A stretch of 64,000 bases of DNA, taken from contig CASHTG010000009.1 in NCBI GenBank assembly GCA_949357655.1, positions 248,001 through 312,000 of the forward strand, read 5' to 3'. Numbering within the stretch: the first letter of the stretch is position 1; each line of letters opens with the position of its first letter. The position numbers were made by a program, and so were the translations under genes. Below, piece by piece: positions 1 through 10,330 of the stretch. Origin of the DNA: Parascedosporium putredinis (taxonomy: Eukaryota > Ascomycota > Sordariomycetes > Microascales > Microascaceae). The notes under the pieces were generated by a model that was given only the letters and a program-made list of their open reading frames with translations, was not told the origin of the DNA and did not search any database.

Positions 1-169
1 ACATTCAATACTACTATGGGGAACGGAAAAAGGCGAGAGAAGGTGGGTGGGTGACAAGACGGAGAGGAGAGTCGCGAGAAAACGAGTAAAAGAACAGTAC
101 AAGATATGAAATTAGATTTTTAACTAGTCACGAGTATAGCATTTCTACGAAACAACGATTATAACCAAT

Positions 170-1593
170 TCACGCATTCGATGTTGGCGCAGGCTGAGAG
201 AGGACGGAATCAAGCACGGTAATGAGCCTCTCGACTTCCTCAACTGGAAAAGCACAAGACAAAATCGGTCAGCTAATGTTCCTTGCGGTCTTCTCTGTAT
301 GCCTTTCACGCTTTTTCCCCGTTGTAATATAGGACAAAAGAACAGAATACAAGATTGGGAGCTGGACTTACCCGAATTATAATGAGCAAAGCTCACCCGG
401 ATGATGCCGTCGAGCCCGTCTTCCAACCGGCCCAAGATCTCGCCCACCAGCCTCGGGGCGTAAAAGTGACCCCAGCGGATGCCAATGTTGCTAACCTTTT
501 CCACCTCCTCGACCACGCGCCGAGAGCTCCACCCGGCGACGGAGAAGCTAACAACGGGGAGGCGGGCAGGGTGGAGGTCGGTGCCGCCGTAGACGGTAAA
601 CTTGTCGGGGCTAGCGGCGAGGTAGGCGAGGAAGGGCCGGAGGACGGCCGTCTGGTTCGCGTCGGCGGCGCGGCGATGGGGCCCGTCGGGGCCACCGAGG
701 TAGTCGACGACGGCGGGGACGGCCTGGAGGAGTTCGTAGGAGGCGGCGGCGAGGCCGAGCTTGCCCTCGAGGGTGGCGGGGTCGTGAAAAAAGTGGCCGA
801 GGGACCGGAGGCGGGGAAAAGGCGCGGGGAGGCGTAGAGGGTGGAGATGTGGGGGCCGTAGACCTTGTACCAGGAGAAGACGTAGAGGTCGGCGTCGAGG
901 GCGGCGACGTCGACGGGGCGATAGGGGCGCAGGCGACGCCGTCGACGGCGAGGAGGGCGCCGTGGGCGTGGACGGCGTCGGCGATGCGGCGGATGGGGGT
1001 CTCGAGACCTAATACGTTGCTGCCGTGGGTTATGGCGACGAGGAGGGTGCGGGGAGACGAGGGCGGCGATGCCGGTGGCGGGGGCGGAAGGGTCGGCGAG
1101 GGTGGTGAGGAGGGAGGAGGAGGAGGAGGTGGTGGGGTTCCACCAGGTTACGCGGAGGTGGAGGCGGTGGGCGAGGGCGAGCCAGGGGGCAATGTTGGAT
1201 TCGTGGTCGATGGCGGAGAGGATGATTTCGTCGCGCTTGGAGGAGGACGGCGCATCGTCGGCATCATCATTGGCGTCGTCAAAGTCGAGGGCGTGGGAGA
1301 CGTTGCGCAGGAGCTGGGTGGTGGAGGGCCCAAAGACGATTTGGTCCGGGCGGCAGTTGAGGAAGCGGGCGGCGGCGGCGAAGGCGGCGTCGTAGTTGGC
1401 GCGGGCGCGGCGGGCGGCGGCGTAGGTGGGGCCGAGCTGGACGTTGGAGGCGAGGAAGTGGGTGGCGATGGCGTCGGCGACGGCGCCGAGGGCCTGGGAG
1501 CCGCCGGCGGAGTCGAAGAAGATTTGGTCTTGGGCGAGGGAGGAAGTGGGCGCGGATGGCGGCTACGTCGGGGGCGGGGGTGGTGTCGGTCAT
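170..1593 (-). CDS. Class V aminotransferase, cysteine-desulfurase-like (frameshifted)
   Basis: PLP-dependent fold-type I enzyme related to cysteine desulfurases (the VC1184/TIGR01976-like group). The substrate is not known. The product begins MTDTTPAPDVAAIRAHF (ATG at 1593). It then carries FFDSAGGSQALG, LVAITHGSN, LLAVDGVAC and the lysine motif SWYKVYGPH expected to bind PLP, and ends with IRVSFAHYNS-VEEVERL. An intron lies at 244-371 (GTAAGT...CAG); the last exon is 170-243. The expected protein is about 431 residues, normal for the family. Four frame changes are needed: near 1541-1546, at the G4 run 1051-1054, at G4 915-918 and at G4 813-816 (plus-strand bases). All family motifs remain on one strand in the right order, so this is an intact gene with sequence errors or, less likely, a recent pseudogene. 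No operon-like neighbour is present. Confidence 0.85.
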
Positions 1594-3680
1594 GGTTGTG
1601 TGCCTTTGTTTTCTTGGAGAATAACACGGCAGGAGAGGTGTAGATTTGAGTGGCTGGTGGCTGGTGGAGGGGAAAGAAGGAAAGAGATTTGGAACTTTGA
1701 TCTTTAGGTTGTTTCTAATGAGTATAGACTGTCTATTCTAGATTGTTGGTTTTTGTTTTTTTAATCCCGACGACGCTCTGCTTCGCAAATAATCTCGTGT
1801 ATGGCGTCAATGGGGTTATCTACAATGCAGAGGGGCCTGAAGCCGTGATGCGGGAAGTTGGACGAAGCGGCAATCTTAAGGCGGGGGCGGCCCGATGAGG
1901 AGATCCGTCCTCCCCGCTTGGCCCGGGGAGGGTTCGTCACGGCGTATATGATACATTGTTCTGTTTCTACAGAGAGAATGACGAGAGCTTGCCCATGGGT
2001 AGCTTAGAGTTCTCTTTTTCCCTTTCTTTTCTTCCTCCCTTTTGTGAGTGTGTCTATATACCCTGAGGATTGGTATAACTCCTCTTCTATATCTTATCAT
2101 GGAACCTCCCGTAATCAAGCGCGCAAAAGGCGGCGTTGGGCGCGTAGATCTTTATGCGTTGCGTTAGGTATTGGCAGGCGAGGACGGAGGGGTGGGGAGA
2201 GGATGGAGGTTTGCTGGGATACCACGTGGGGAGGGACCTTTGCGTCTGATGTTGTGGGCTTTCACGCCATTTTGAACAGTGTTGGCCGATGTGAAGGGAT
2301 GGAGGAGATAAATGTGCTTGTCGTAGAAAAACCTTTATCCCAGTATCATAAATGTTCTCTCAGGCATTACATAGGGGCCAAACACCAGTTGTGTCTTTTC
2401 CATCTTCGTCCTCTGTCTCCCAGGGTTGACTTATATAGGATCCATTCCATGTGCCCCTCGTCCAAAGTTCCCAGGGCTTGTTTCCAATCTTCTGATAAGC
2501 AAGCGCTGGAAATCTCGAAAATGTCCACGACCTTGCAAGTGCATCTACGCAGTTCTCTCCCACAGCCACACAAGACGAGCCAAGTGGCACGAATGGGGGA
2601 CAAAAGAACAGTGTCTAGCGACTCCATGTACGCACAATATGCGCGGCCTACGTAGGGGAAAGAGACAAGAGTGTGCGCGGCGGGAAGCAGGAGGTGAAAA
2701 CGATATATCAATCAGAGTCTGGCGCGGTTGATTGTTGGACGAGTAGGCGCCCATATGCATTGATGCGGCAGTGCCGCCTCTCCAGTTAGCCCACCCACAA
2801 CGCATGCGACGATCCATAACTTGTATGCTATATGCCCCAGAGTCCAGAGTCCAATGTCTTGGTCAAGGCACGCTTGGGGAGCCCGCCTCTGGGGATGCGC
2901 AGGAGAAAAGCAAAACGCGTTCCTTTTGTTCAAGGATTGGTCTGGAGACGGCGCTCCGTCGTGCCACACGCGCTGGTTTCAAGGTGGAAGAGGGAAAGTG
3001 CTGCGGCCATGTGTCCTCCTGCAGTTAATGCAAAGCTTCTCTTCGTCTTCTCTCCCTTTTATCCTGTTTCTAGCTCCTGGTCCCCCATAAACAGTGGTTG
3101 GCTTCTTTGGGCAAGAGTTTGGGGAGGGGTTCCCGGGCGGTAAAGAGTTTATGCCGACGGCTTCAACGGTAAGCGCTTACCTGTCGGTGGATGTGGGCAA
3201 GGGATGAGGTTACGCAATGAATCACTTTAGAGATCGGTGATATGGAGGAAAGTAAAAATCAAGAGCATGAAGATCAAGATTTAGGATCTATCCTCGAGCC
3301 TGACCATTCTTAGGATTGGAGGCTAGTTCTAGGGCCATTATGTCAAGATTGATAGGCGAATGCCATTTTCTGAGCTGGGTCAGGTCGAGGCCACGGCTGT
3401 GGCCGTTCCAGGGCGGCCCATTGGGAAAGGGACCCTTGGGAAACAAGCTATTCTTAGCAAAACCCAATGGAGAGACGAATCTCGCCAAGGACATTCCAGA
3501 ATGTTTCAGGGGCGGCTCTGTTTCGATGCTTCAGCTGCCAATCGTTCGTCCCGTCAGCGCGAAACCCAGAGCTGGCCGCTGCTTTGGTGCAGGATCCAAC
3601 GGCGGCCACCTCTGCTGATATCAACTCGGACTGATGAGTGGTTGAATTGGCGTTCGTTTCAATGCTGCCCATGAAGATGA

Positions 3681-3757
3681 GCACTAGAAAGATTTGAACC
3701 CTGAACATTGAAGACTCTCAAGTCCAAATGCCCCGCACGAGCTCCCCTAAAACCGGA
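3681..3757 (-). pseudogene. tRNA-like relic (weak)
   Basis: On the minus strand a perfect B-box-like GGTTCAAATC (about 3690-3699) is preceded by GCATTTGGACTTGAGAGTC and by GAGCTCGTGCGGGGC. This resembles the D-arm and anticodon region of a tRNA-Cys/Ser type gene. The acceptor stem does not pair, the anticodon arm has an extra base, and the T-stem has only four weak pairs. I read it as a degenerate tRNA or SINE-like remnant, not a working gene. A covariance-model scan would settle it. Confidence 0.2.
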
Positions 3758-3815
3758 CGTTGAGCTTTGTATTTGCTGGGTGGCTCCTTCCAGCTCTCAG
3801 GCCACCAAACGCTAC

Positions 3816-3833
3816 ATCAATTGATCAATTGAT
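3816..3833. repeat. Overlapping tandem palindrome ATCAATTGATCAATTGAT
   Basis: Two overlapping copies of the perfect palindrome ATCAATTGAT lie about 430 bp upstream of the prolyl hydroxylase start. The same decamer recurs in other intergenic stretches of the window (see findings). Confidence 0.8.
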
Positions 3834-3936
3834 TCAGTCTTGATCGTTGTACCTTGTCCAGGGACGGACTCAGTTGTTCTTTCCCTTCCCCACCAATTGG
3901 ACGTCCACACACGCACACACAAAACCCCACCAAGAC

Positions 3937-3979
3937 TTTTTTTTTTTTTTTTTTGGCAGGTTCCCGTAAAAAAAAAAAA
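3937..3979. repeat. T18 / A12 inverted homopolymers
   Basis: A run of 18 T is followed after 13 bases by a run of 12 A. Transcribed or extruded, this could fold into an A-T hairpin. It lies about 275 bp upstream of the prolyl hydroxylase ATG. It may act as a poly(dA:dT) promoter element; exact run lengths are doubtful in this assembly. Confidence 0.7.
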
Positions 3980-4252
3980 GAAACCAGAAAAATTTCCTTG
4001 ACAGAAACCCTTGCACTTTGCTCTGATCAGCCCATCCCGCTGCGGAGCTCGGCGACTTGGAAACGGACCCGTCCTCACCAACAAAATACCCAATTCCCCT
4101 CCCTTCTCTCACCGCACCCTCGAACCTCCTCTTCCTCTTCTTCCTTATTCCCTCTCCTTGTCCTATCTCCTACTTCCCCTCTACAGCTTCCAGCACATCT
4201 CTCCACATACGATCCTGACACTGGGGATACCATCTCCCTCCGAAGCCGCACC

Positions 4253-6482
4253 ATGAAGCGCAAGGCTGAATCCTCCGCCGCTGGTCGGCAACCCGTCAAG
4301 CGCCGGTCCAAGACGAGTACGTTGCGTGATAGTCCCTTTTGAAGAAAGGGAAAGTTTGTCTCTAGGCTTGCGCCTACGGATATGGGGGAATTTTCGCTAA
4401 CATTCTTATCCGTTCTCCCCAGGTCTCGCCCCCGAAGCCGCCAAGCAGAGATTCCGCAAGGGCCTGTTCGACCGCGCCGTCCTCGACAGCTACACGACGC
4501 AATACGCCCAATCCGCCCCTACAAGCACGCCGTGATCCACAAGCTCGTCGACGACGCCCTGTTGCGCCGCGTGCGCACCGAGATCCGCGACAACGTCTCC
4601 TTCACCCCCAAGGAGACGGACATTTACAAGATCCACCAGTCGGGCGACCTCGCCAACCTCGACGGCCTCGACGATGACGCCCTGGCCAAGCTCCCCTCCC
4701 TGCTCGCCCTCCGCGACGCCGTCTACTCGGAGACCTTTCGCAACTACGTCTCCCACATCACCGGCTGCGGGCCCCTGAGCGGCCGCAAGACCGACATGGC
4801 CATCAACGTCTACACCCCGGGCTGCTTCCTCCTCTGCCACGACGACGTCATTGGCAGCCGCAAGGTCAGCTATATCCTCTACCTCACCGATCCGGACACG
4901 CCCTGGAAGCCCGAGTGGGGCGGCGCCCTGCGTCTCTTCCCCATCCAAGAGTCCACCAATCCCGACGGCGTCGTCGCCAAGACCCCGCTCCCCGACATCG
5001 CCAAGGTTATCCCCCGGCCTGGAACCAGCTCAGCTTCTTCGCCGTCCAGCCTGGCGAGAGCTTCCATGACGTCGAGGAGGTCTACCACCCCGACTCGCCC
5101 CAGCAGCTCGATGCCGACGGCGGCCGCATCCGCATGGCCATTAGCGGCTGGTTCCACATCCCCCAGATTGGCGAGGACGGCTATGTCGAGGGCGCCGAGG
5201 AGGAGCAGGTCAAGAACAGCGGCTTGATGCAGCTCCAGGAAACCCTGACCAATACGATCGGCCCCTCCCCGCACCGTCGCCGTCAAGCCCACCACCACTA
5301 CCACTACCACTGCTGCTGCTGCTGCTGCTGCTGCTGCCGACTTTGACGAAACCGACCTCGAGTTCCTCCTCAAGTACATCTCCCCAGCTACCTCACCCCC
5401 GACACACTCGAGCAAATCTCGGATCACTTTGACGAGACCTCGAGCATCACCCTACCCAACATTCTCGCCCCAAGTTCGCCGCCCGCCTGCGCCAGTATGT
5501 CGAGGCCGAGGAGGCCCGGAAGCTCCCACCAAGGGCGCAGCTATTGAGAAGAAGACGCCATGGAAGGTCGCGCGCCCCCGCACAAGCACCGCTTCCTGTA
5601 CCAGCAGCCTTCGGGTCCCGACGAGCTGCGCACATCCCAGGAGGAGTCCCCGTGACCGAGCTCCTCGACGTCTTCCTTCCCAGCCGCCAGTTCCGTCAGT
5701 GGCTGCAGCTCGCCACCCGCTGCACCGTCGAGGGCCACGACCTCCTCGCCCGCCGCTTCCGTCGCGGCCTCGACTACACCCTTGCCACCGGCCACGAGGG
5801 CAAGCCTCGCATCGAGCTCAATATTGGCTTCACGCCCACCACCGGCTGGGGCGCTGACGAGGATGAGGATGAAGAAGAGGAGGAAGAAGAGGAAGAAGAA
5901 GAAGAAGAGGAGCGCAACGGAAAGACCAACGGCAAGGGTAAAGGCAAGGGCAAAGATAAGTCCAACGGAAACGGAAAGGCAAACGGCAAGGGCAAGGGCA
6001 AGGGCAAGGAAGCCGCCAAGCCTCCGCCCCCACCGACATCCAAATCCGCCGGCGCCGCCGGCGCCGAGCGCGAAGTCGGCGGCCACGAGGTGTACATGGC
6101 CGGCGACGACGACGCCGAGGACCAAGACGCCGCCATCTACAAGACGGGCGACGACGACGACGACGACAACATCCTCTTCTTCCAGCCCCCGCGTGGAACA
6201 CCCTCTCCCTCGTCTTCCGCGACAGCGGTGCCCTCCGCTTCGTCAAGTACGTCAGCCGCTCCGCCAACGGCGACCGCTGGGATATCGCGGGCACCTACGA
6301 GGTCGAGGAGCAGCCCGACGAGGCCCACGACGCGGCCAAGAAGAGGGCGGGCGGAGGCGGCGGCGACGGAGAAGGGGAGGACGAGGACGAGGAGTCGACG
6401 CAGGAACGGGGAGCCGCCCCTTGGCGAGTCGGAGGATGAGTTTAATGGATTTTCTGACTCGCACGATAGCGATTCAGATTAA
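4253..6482 (+). CDS. TPA1: Tpa1/Ofd1-type prolyl 3,4-dihydroxylase (frameshifted)
   Basis: Fe(II)/2-oxoglutarate oxygenase. The family hydroxylates a proline of ribosomal protein uS12 (Rps23) and affects translation termination and sterol/oxygen regulation. Exon 1 is 4253-4316 (starts MKRKAESSAAGRQPVKRR, a basic nuclear-localisation-like tail); the intron is 4317-4422. The N-terminal domain shows FTPKETDIYK, QSGDLANL, the metal motif CHDDVIGSRKVSYILYL (HxD), FHDVEEV (distal His) and GRIRMAISGWFH (Arg for 2OG). A Thr/Ala-rich linker over the (GCT)n tract leads to the second double-stranded beta-helix domain (DLEFLLKYIS, LPSRQFRQWL, AWNTLSLVFRDSG, LRFVKYVS). A Glu-rich then KGKG-rich linker sits at 5855-6015. 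At least ten single-base losses in C/G runs break the frame (for example 4516-4519, 5011-5015, before 5386, 5472, 5531, 5581, 5652 and 6191). The stop at 6480-6482 follows an acidic tail; the end is less certain than the start. Confidence 0.88.
5860..6015 (+). repeat. Acidic and Lys-Gly coding microsatellites
   Basis: GAG/GAA codon repeats (about 5860-5912) encode a run of Asp/Glu. They are followed by imperfect GGCAAGG hexamer-like repeats (about 5930-6012) encoding Gly-Lys repeats. Both lie in the second half of the prolyl hydroxylase gene as a disordered insert. A separate (GCT)9 tract at about 5310-5337 encodes Ala in the correct frame. Confidence 0.75.
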
Positions 6483-7880
6483 GTTTTTTGTTTTCTTGTT
6501 CGATCTATAAAAAAGCTGGTAAAAGGTCGGGGTGGCTATTTTCTTTTTTTCTTTTTTCGTATTCCTTCTCCTCCGTACCGGGGAGAAAACAAACAGGCCC
6601 AGTGCGTTTCCGCGGCATCCACGACTTCAAAGAAATACAATAAATTCTTGAGATGTTTTTCCAAGTATGCTCCCCGCCATCGTGATGCTTCGCGGTTCAG
6701 TCATATCGTTCCGCGGCATCCCTTTCATGTTTCTTCGTTCTTTCTCCCCCAAGAGTGAGGTTTCCAGAGGCTCTTGAATCCCGGCAAACCCGGCACCCTG
6801 GTCGGGATCGCGTGCTGCGCGCGCGCCGACAGCATTGTGGGGAAGACAGAACGGGCCTTGCATCGACAAGACCCTATTCCCCAAAAAGAGCGAGCACGCA
6901 ATCCCTCTATATCTTCGTGACGACTAGGGGGCAGCCAACAATCCACGGGGAAACGAAGACTGTCCTATTCCTACAAGCTCATAATACATCCATACATGGC
7001 CAGAGCAGGCACAGGTTAGTGGTTGATAGTTAATTTTTCCCCCAAAATAGACAAGACTAAACAAATGGGGATTTTCATCATTGGAAAAAAGGGTATAATA
7101 GTGTATTCTCTTTCCCTCGCCTCAAGCCCTCCACCTCTATCTAAATCTATGTCATGCGTGGTCGACAAGGAGAAGCGAAAAATGACCCCCGACCAACCAA
7201 GATGCGAATGGTATATCCTATCTCACCAAGTTGAACAAAAAGAAAGCGAACCAGAAAAGCAAGAAAGATCAAGCCATCTTCGTCTTTCAAAAGAAGAACC
7301 CCTCCCAAAAAAAAAAAAAAAAACGCCCCAACTCTCGCCTTGAGAGAGATAAGAACGCCCCTCATCCCAAAAAGAACGAGAAAAACAAGAAGCGAGAGAA
7401 ACCCCGCTGCCACCGCCCGTACCGAACGTCCTATCCTTCCACCTTCTATCGAGAGAAACCGAGATAAGCGACGGGAGGGGCAGAGATAAGCCCCGAGAAA
7501 AGGCTGAACCCCTCCCCGGATACCCAAACATCTATATGCTAATGCTTCGACCCGCTCACCATCCAAAAACCCGAAATCGGCCAGGAAACCGAACAAGTAA
7601 CACAATAATCTCACCATCGAGCAGATCATGCTTGAGAAAACCGGTGCTCACAAAGGTGCGTGCCATGTTTCCCTGTCTCTTTGGCCGTTGGCCGTTCTTC
7701 CAAGGAACAACGCCTTGCTGGGAGAATAGGTAGAAAAAAAGAAAGAAGAAGAAAAAAGGCAGCAAGCCATCACTTTGCCTCTAGAATGCAAGTGATGCGG
7801 GGTAATCATGAAAGATGCGGAAAGAAAAAAAGAAAGCAATCCAAAACAAGAGCAAAGGAAGAAAAGGGGAATCATGCAAG
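6483..7880. other. Convergent 3' intergenic, 1.4 kb
   Basis: This is the region between the converging prolyl hydroxylase and polyphosphatase genes. It is A/G-rich with several poly(A) runs (for example 7307-7323). I see no gene. Both 3' untranslated regions probably lie here. Confidence 0.6.
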
Positions 7881-10330
7881 TCATTCATCGTCGGCCACGA
7901 GGCTATCCACGTCCTCCTCGAATCCCGTGCTCACAAAGGCATGCTTGACGAAACGGTTCCACGCCCGGTCCGATGCCCGCTTGCGACGCTTCTTGTCCTT
8001 TTAAGTGACGACCCGTCAAAGGTTTCGCACTCCACGGGAGGCAAGTCGTCTTCTTCCTCAACCTCGTCGTCCCCATGATCCTCATCATCTTCATCGTCGC
8101 CATCGCTGTCGTCGCTTTCATCGTCTCCAATCTCATCAATGTCATCATCCTCGTCGTTGTCGATGTCCTCCTCAGCGTCAAGATGGGCGTCGTCGTCGTC
8201 GTCGTCCTTGGTGCTCGGAGGGAGAGGGTGATCTGCGGCAGCTAACCCCATGCGCGAAGCCAGCCGGACATAGTTGCGTACCGTGAGGTCCGGCAACTTC
8301 AGGACCTTGTCGTTAAAGGTCGAGTATTCCACCTCAAACTTGAATTCCCGCGTCTTGGGCTTTGACGCGCTCTTGTCCTTGGGATCCCAGTCCGGTGGGA
8401 TGTGGTTGATGTGCGTCAGGTTCGCAAAGTACTGCGTGTAGCCTGTAAAAGTGAGGGGCTGCATCGAATACGCCGGGCCAGGTAGCACGGCCTTTGTCGG
8501 CGGTTCCGGAACGACAAGACTAGGGTCTTTGGGCGTCTTATCTTTGCCCTTCTTCTTCTTCCCTTTCTTCTTCCCACCCTTTCTACCTTTGCCCTTGCCC
8601 CTGCCCTTCTTGATAGGGGCCTTGGCCGCTTGGATCGCCTTGGCGGCCTGGATTTCCTCGTCCAGGCCCAGGAGACCCAAGTCGTCGTCGCTGTACTGCT
8701 TGGCAGAGGGCCCCGCCGACGTCTCGGGGGCGCTCCAGAGAGGTAGGTCCTCGAGCCCGGTGATGTTGTACTCAACCACGCGGAGGGTGGGGAAGAAATT
8801 GGGAACGACGCTGGGACTCACGAGCGAAACGTGATAGCGCTCCGCCCATTTTCCACCCAGCTTCTTCAGGTGCTTCTTCCTCTCCTTCTTCCTCCTTCCC
8901 TTTTAGACCGGCCCGCCTGGCTCTCGAGGTCTTGAGAGACCGTCGTCTTTAGTGGTGGACACAAGACCTTGACGGGTGGAAGTCTCGACCAAAGTCCCCT
9001 TAGCTCGATAAGATACTTGGCTTTGTTGCCCTGGGCCGACGCAGAGCCTCTCCTTCTAAGCTCGTCATGGGGCCCGACACCTTGCGCTAGCCCCTCGACC
9101 TCTTCGTCTTCGTCTTCGTCTTCGTCTCCGTACTCTTCGTCGTCCTCCTCGTCGTCCCACTCGTCCCCGCCAAAATCAAGAGATTCGGCTTCGTCCGACG
9201 ACTCCCTTCTGCCGCCGATAAAATCGATATTGATCTGCTTGGTATCGTGTATCACAAAGTGGTCGATATTCATGTGCCCGTACACGGTGCCCGTCACGAC
9301 GTCCCGAAACTGCCGCATCCAGAGGCTATACTTTTGCCAGCAGCTCTCGTCCCACAGTTCCTTGCTATCCGTCTTGGCGGGCGGCACGTGGCCCATGAGA
9401 ATGGCCTTCATACCCCTCGAGCGCAAGAGCTGGAGCTGGATGCGCAGCCATTCGAGCTGCTTGAACCCGGGCTCGACAGGATCCACGCAGTTGTCTATGG
9501 CGGCGTTTCGGTCAAAGAAGTACATGGTGTTGAGACTGAAGACGGCCAGGCGATTGGGGATGACCTCGACCGAGAACCAGCCGCCAAACTCGAACGCGTG
9601 ACGTTGCTCTTCGGGGATGAAGGGGCGCCATATGTCTGCGTAGTGCGAGAGCCAGCGGTTGGGGCCCGGCATGAGCACGTTATGGGGAAGAAAGTCGTTG
9701 TTGCCGATATTGGGGATGATGGGGATCGCGAGGCGCTGGGGATATTTTTCGTCGGCAAAGGTGCTAAACATCTTGTTGGCCACGAATTGGTTCGACCGTA
9801 GCACCTCGGCCGAAGTTCGCGAGATCTCCTCATCGCTGTCGTGGCGCGCCGAATCGCCCGTCCATATCACGAAATCGACCTCGTCTTTGATGTTCGCAGC
9901 TACCCAGTCCAGTGTGGCGTTGACTAGGGACCTCGGGGAATCGCAACTCGAAAGCTCGGCGCCATAGGGGCCGGCAGTGCCCTTGCGCCGGTGGCAGACG
10001 ACTTCGGGGTTCGTGTACGCTTTGTAGTACTCGTCCGGATGAAAGTCTGCGGAAATCGAGGTTCGTATTAGCTTCATTCCCCATTCACCGTAAATTACTA
10101 CAAGGTAAGTTGGCCCTGTGGAGCTTGAGCGGAGCAATCGCACCTGTGATGTGAAGAAATCTCCCGCGTAGTCCCTTGGCCCTAGGCGTAGCCGGACCAG
10201 ACCTATCTAGAGGATCGGGCCCCGATTGTTGTAAAGCATATTGCGGTTCTCCATTACTGGGCGCTGCTGCTACTAAGCCTAAGCCGAGAGTTGCGTAGAG
10301 GGCCGTGAGTATGAGTTGTGTCGTCGCCAT
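7881..10330 (-). CDS. PPN1: Endopolyphosphatase Ppn1 (two frameshifts)
   Basis: Vacuolar type II membrane metallophosphoesterase that cleaves long inorganic polyphosphate chains. Exon 1 is 10144-10330; its product starts MATTQLILTALYATLGLGL, a hydrophobic signal anchor. The intron is 10047-10143. The calcineurin-like metal ligands are visible in order: GRFLHITDFHPDEYY, WTGDSARHD, IGNNDF, MGHVPPA and YGHMNIDHF. After the catalytic domain come VSLVSPSVVPNFFPTLRV, EYNITGLE and LTFTGYTQYFANLTHIN, all typical of fungal Ppn1. The C-terminal half has a Lys-Gly-rich stretch and a long Asp/Glu tract. The ending AFVSTGFEEDVDSL is reached only after two repairs, near 8897-8904 and at the T4 run 7999-8002 (plus strand). 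The product is about 784 residues. The stop is at 7881-7883. Confidence 0.92.

Larger units (their letters stand above)
1594..4252. other. Intergenic, 2.7 kb
   Basis: I see no convincing gene here. Open frames of about 200 codons near 2.0-2.7 kb lack family motifs and codon bias. The stretch holds a tRNA-like relic (3681-3757), an overlapping pair of the ATCAATTGAT palindrome (3816-3833), and an inverted homopolymer pair (T18 at 3937-3954, A12 at 3968-3979). The last 150 bases before 4253 are CT-rich, as is usual for a filamentous fungal promoter and leader. Confidence 0.6.

Noticed and set aside
355..1643. Long plus-strand open frames (up to 264 codons) over the aminotransferase
   Set aside because: They are Gly/Val/Glu-rich shadows of a GC-rich minus-strand gene; the family motifs are on the minus strand.
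4253..6482. Interpretation of the prolyl hydroxylase as a multi-intron gene or a pseudogene
   Set aside because: Frame changes coincide with C/G runs and lack GT-AG borders, and flanking motifs resume without loss of residues.
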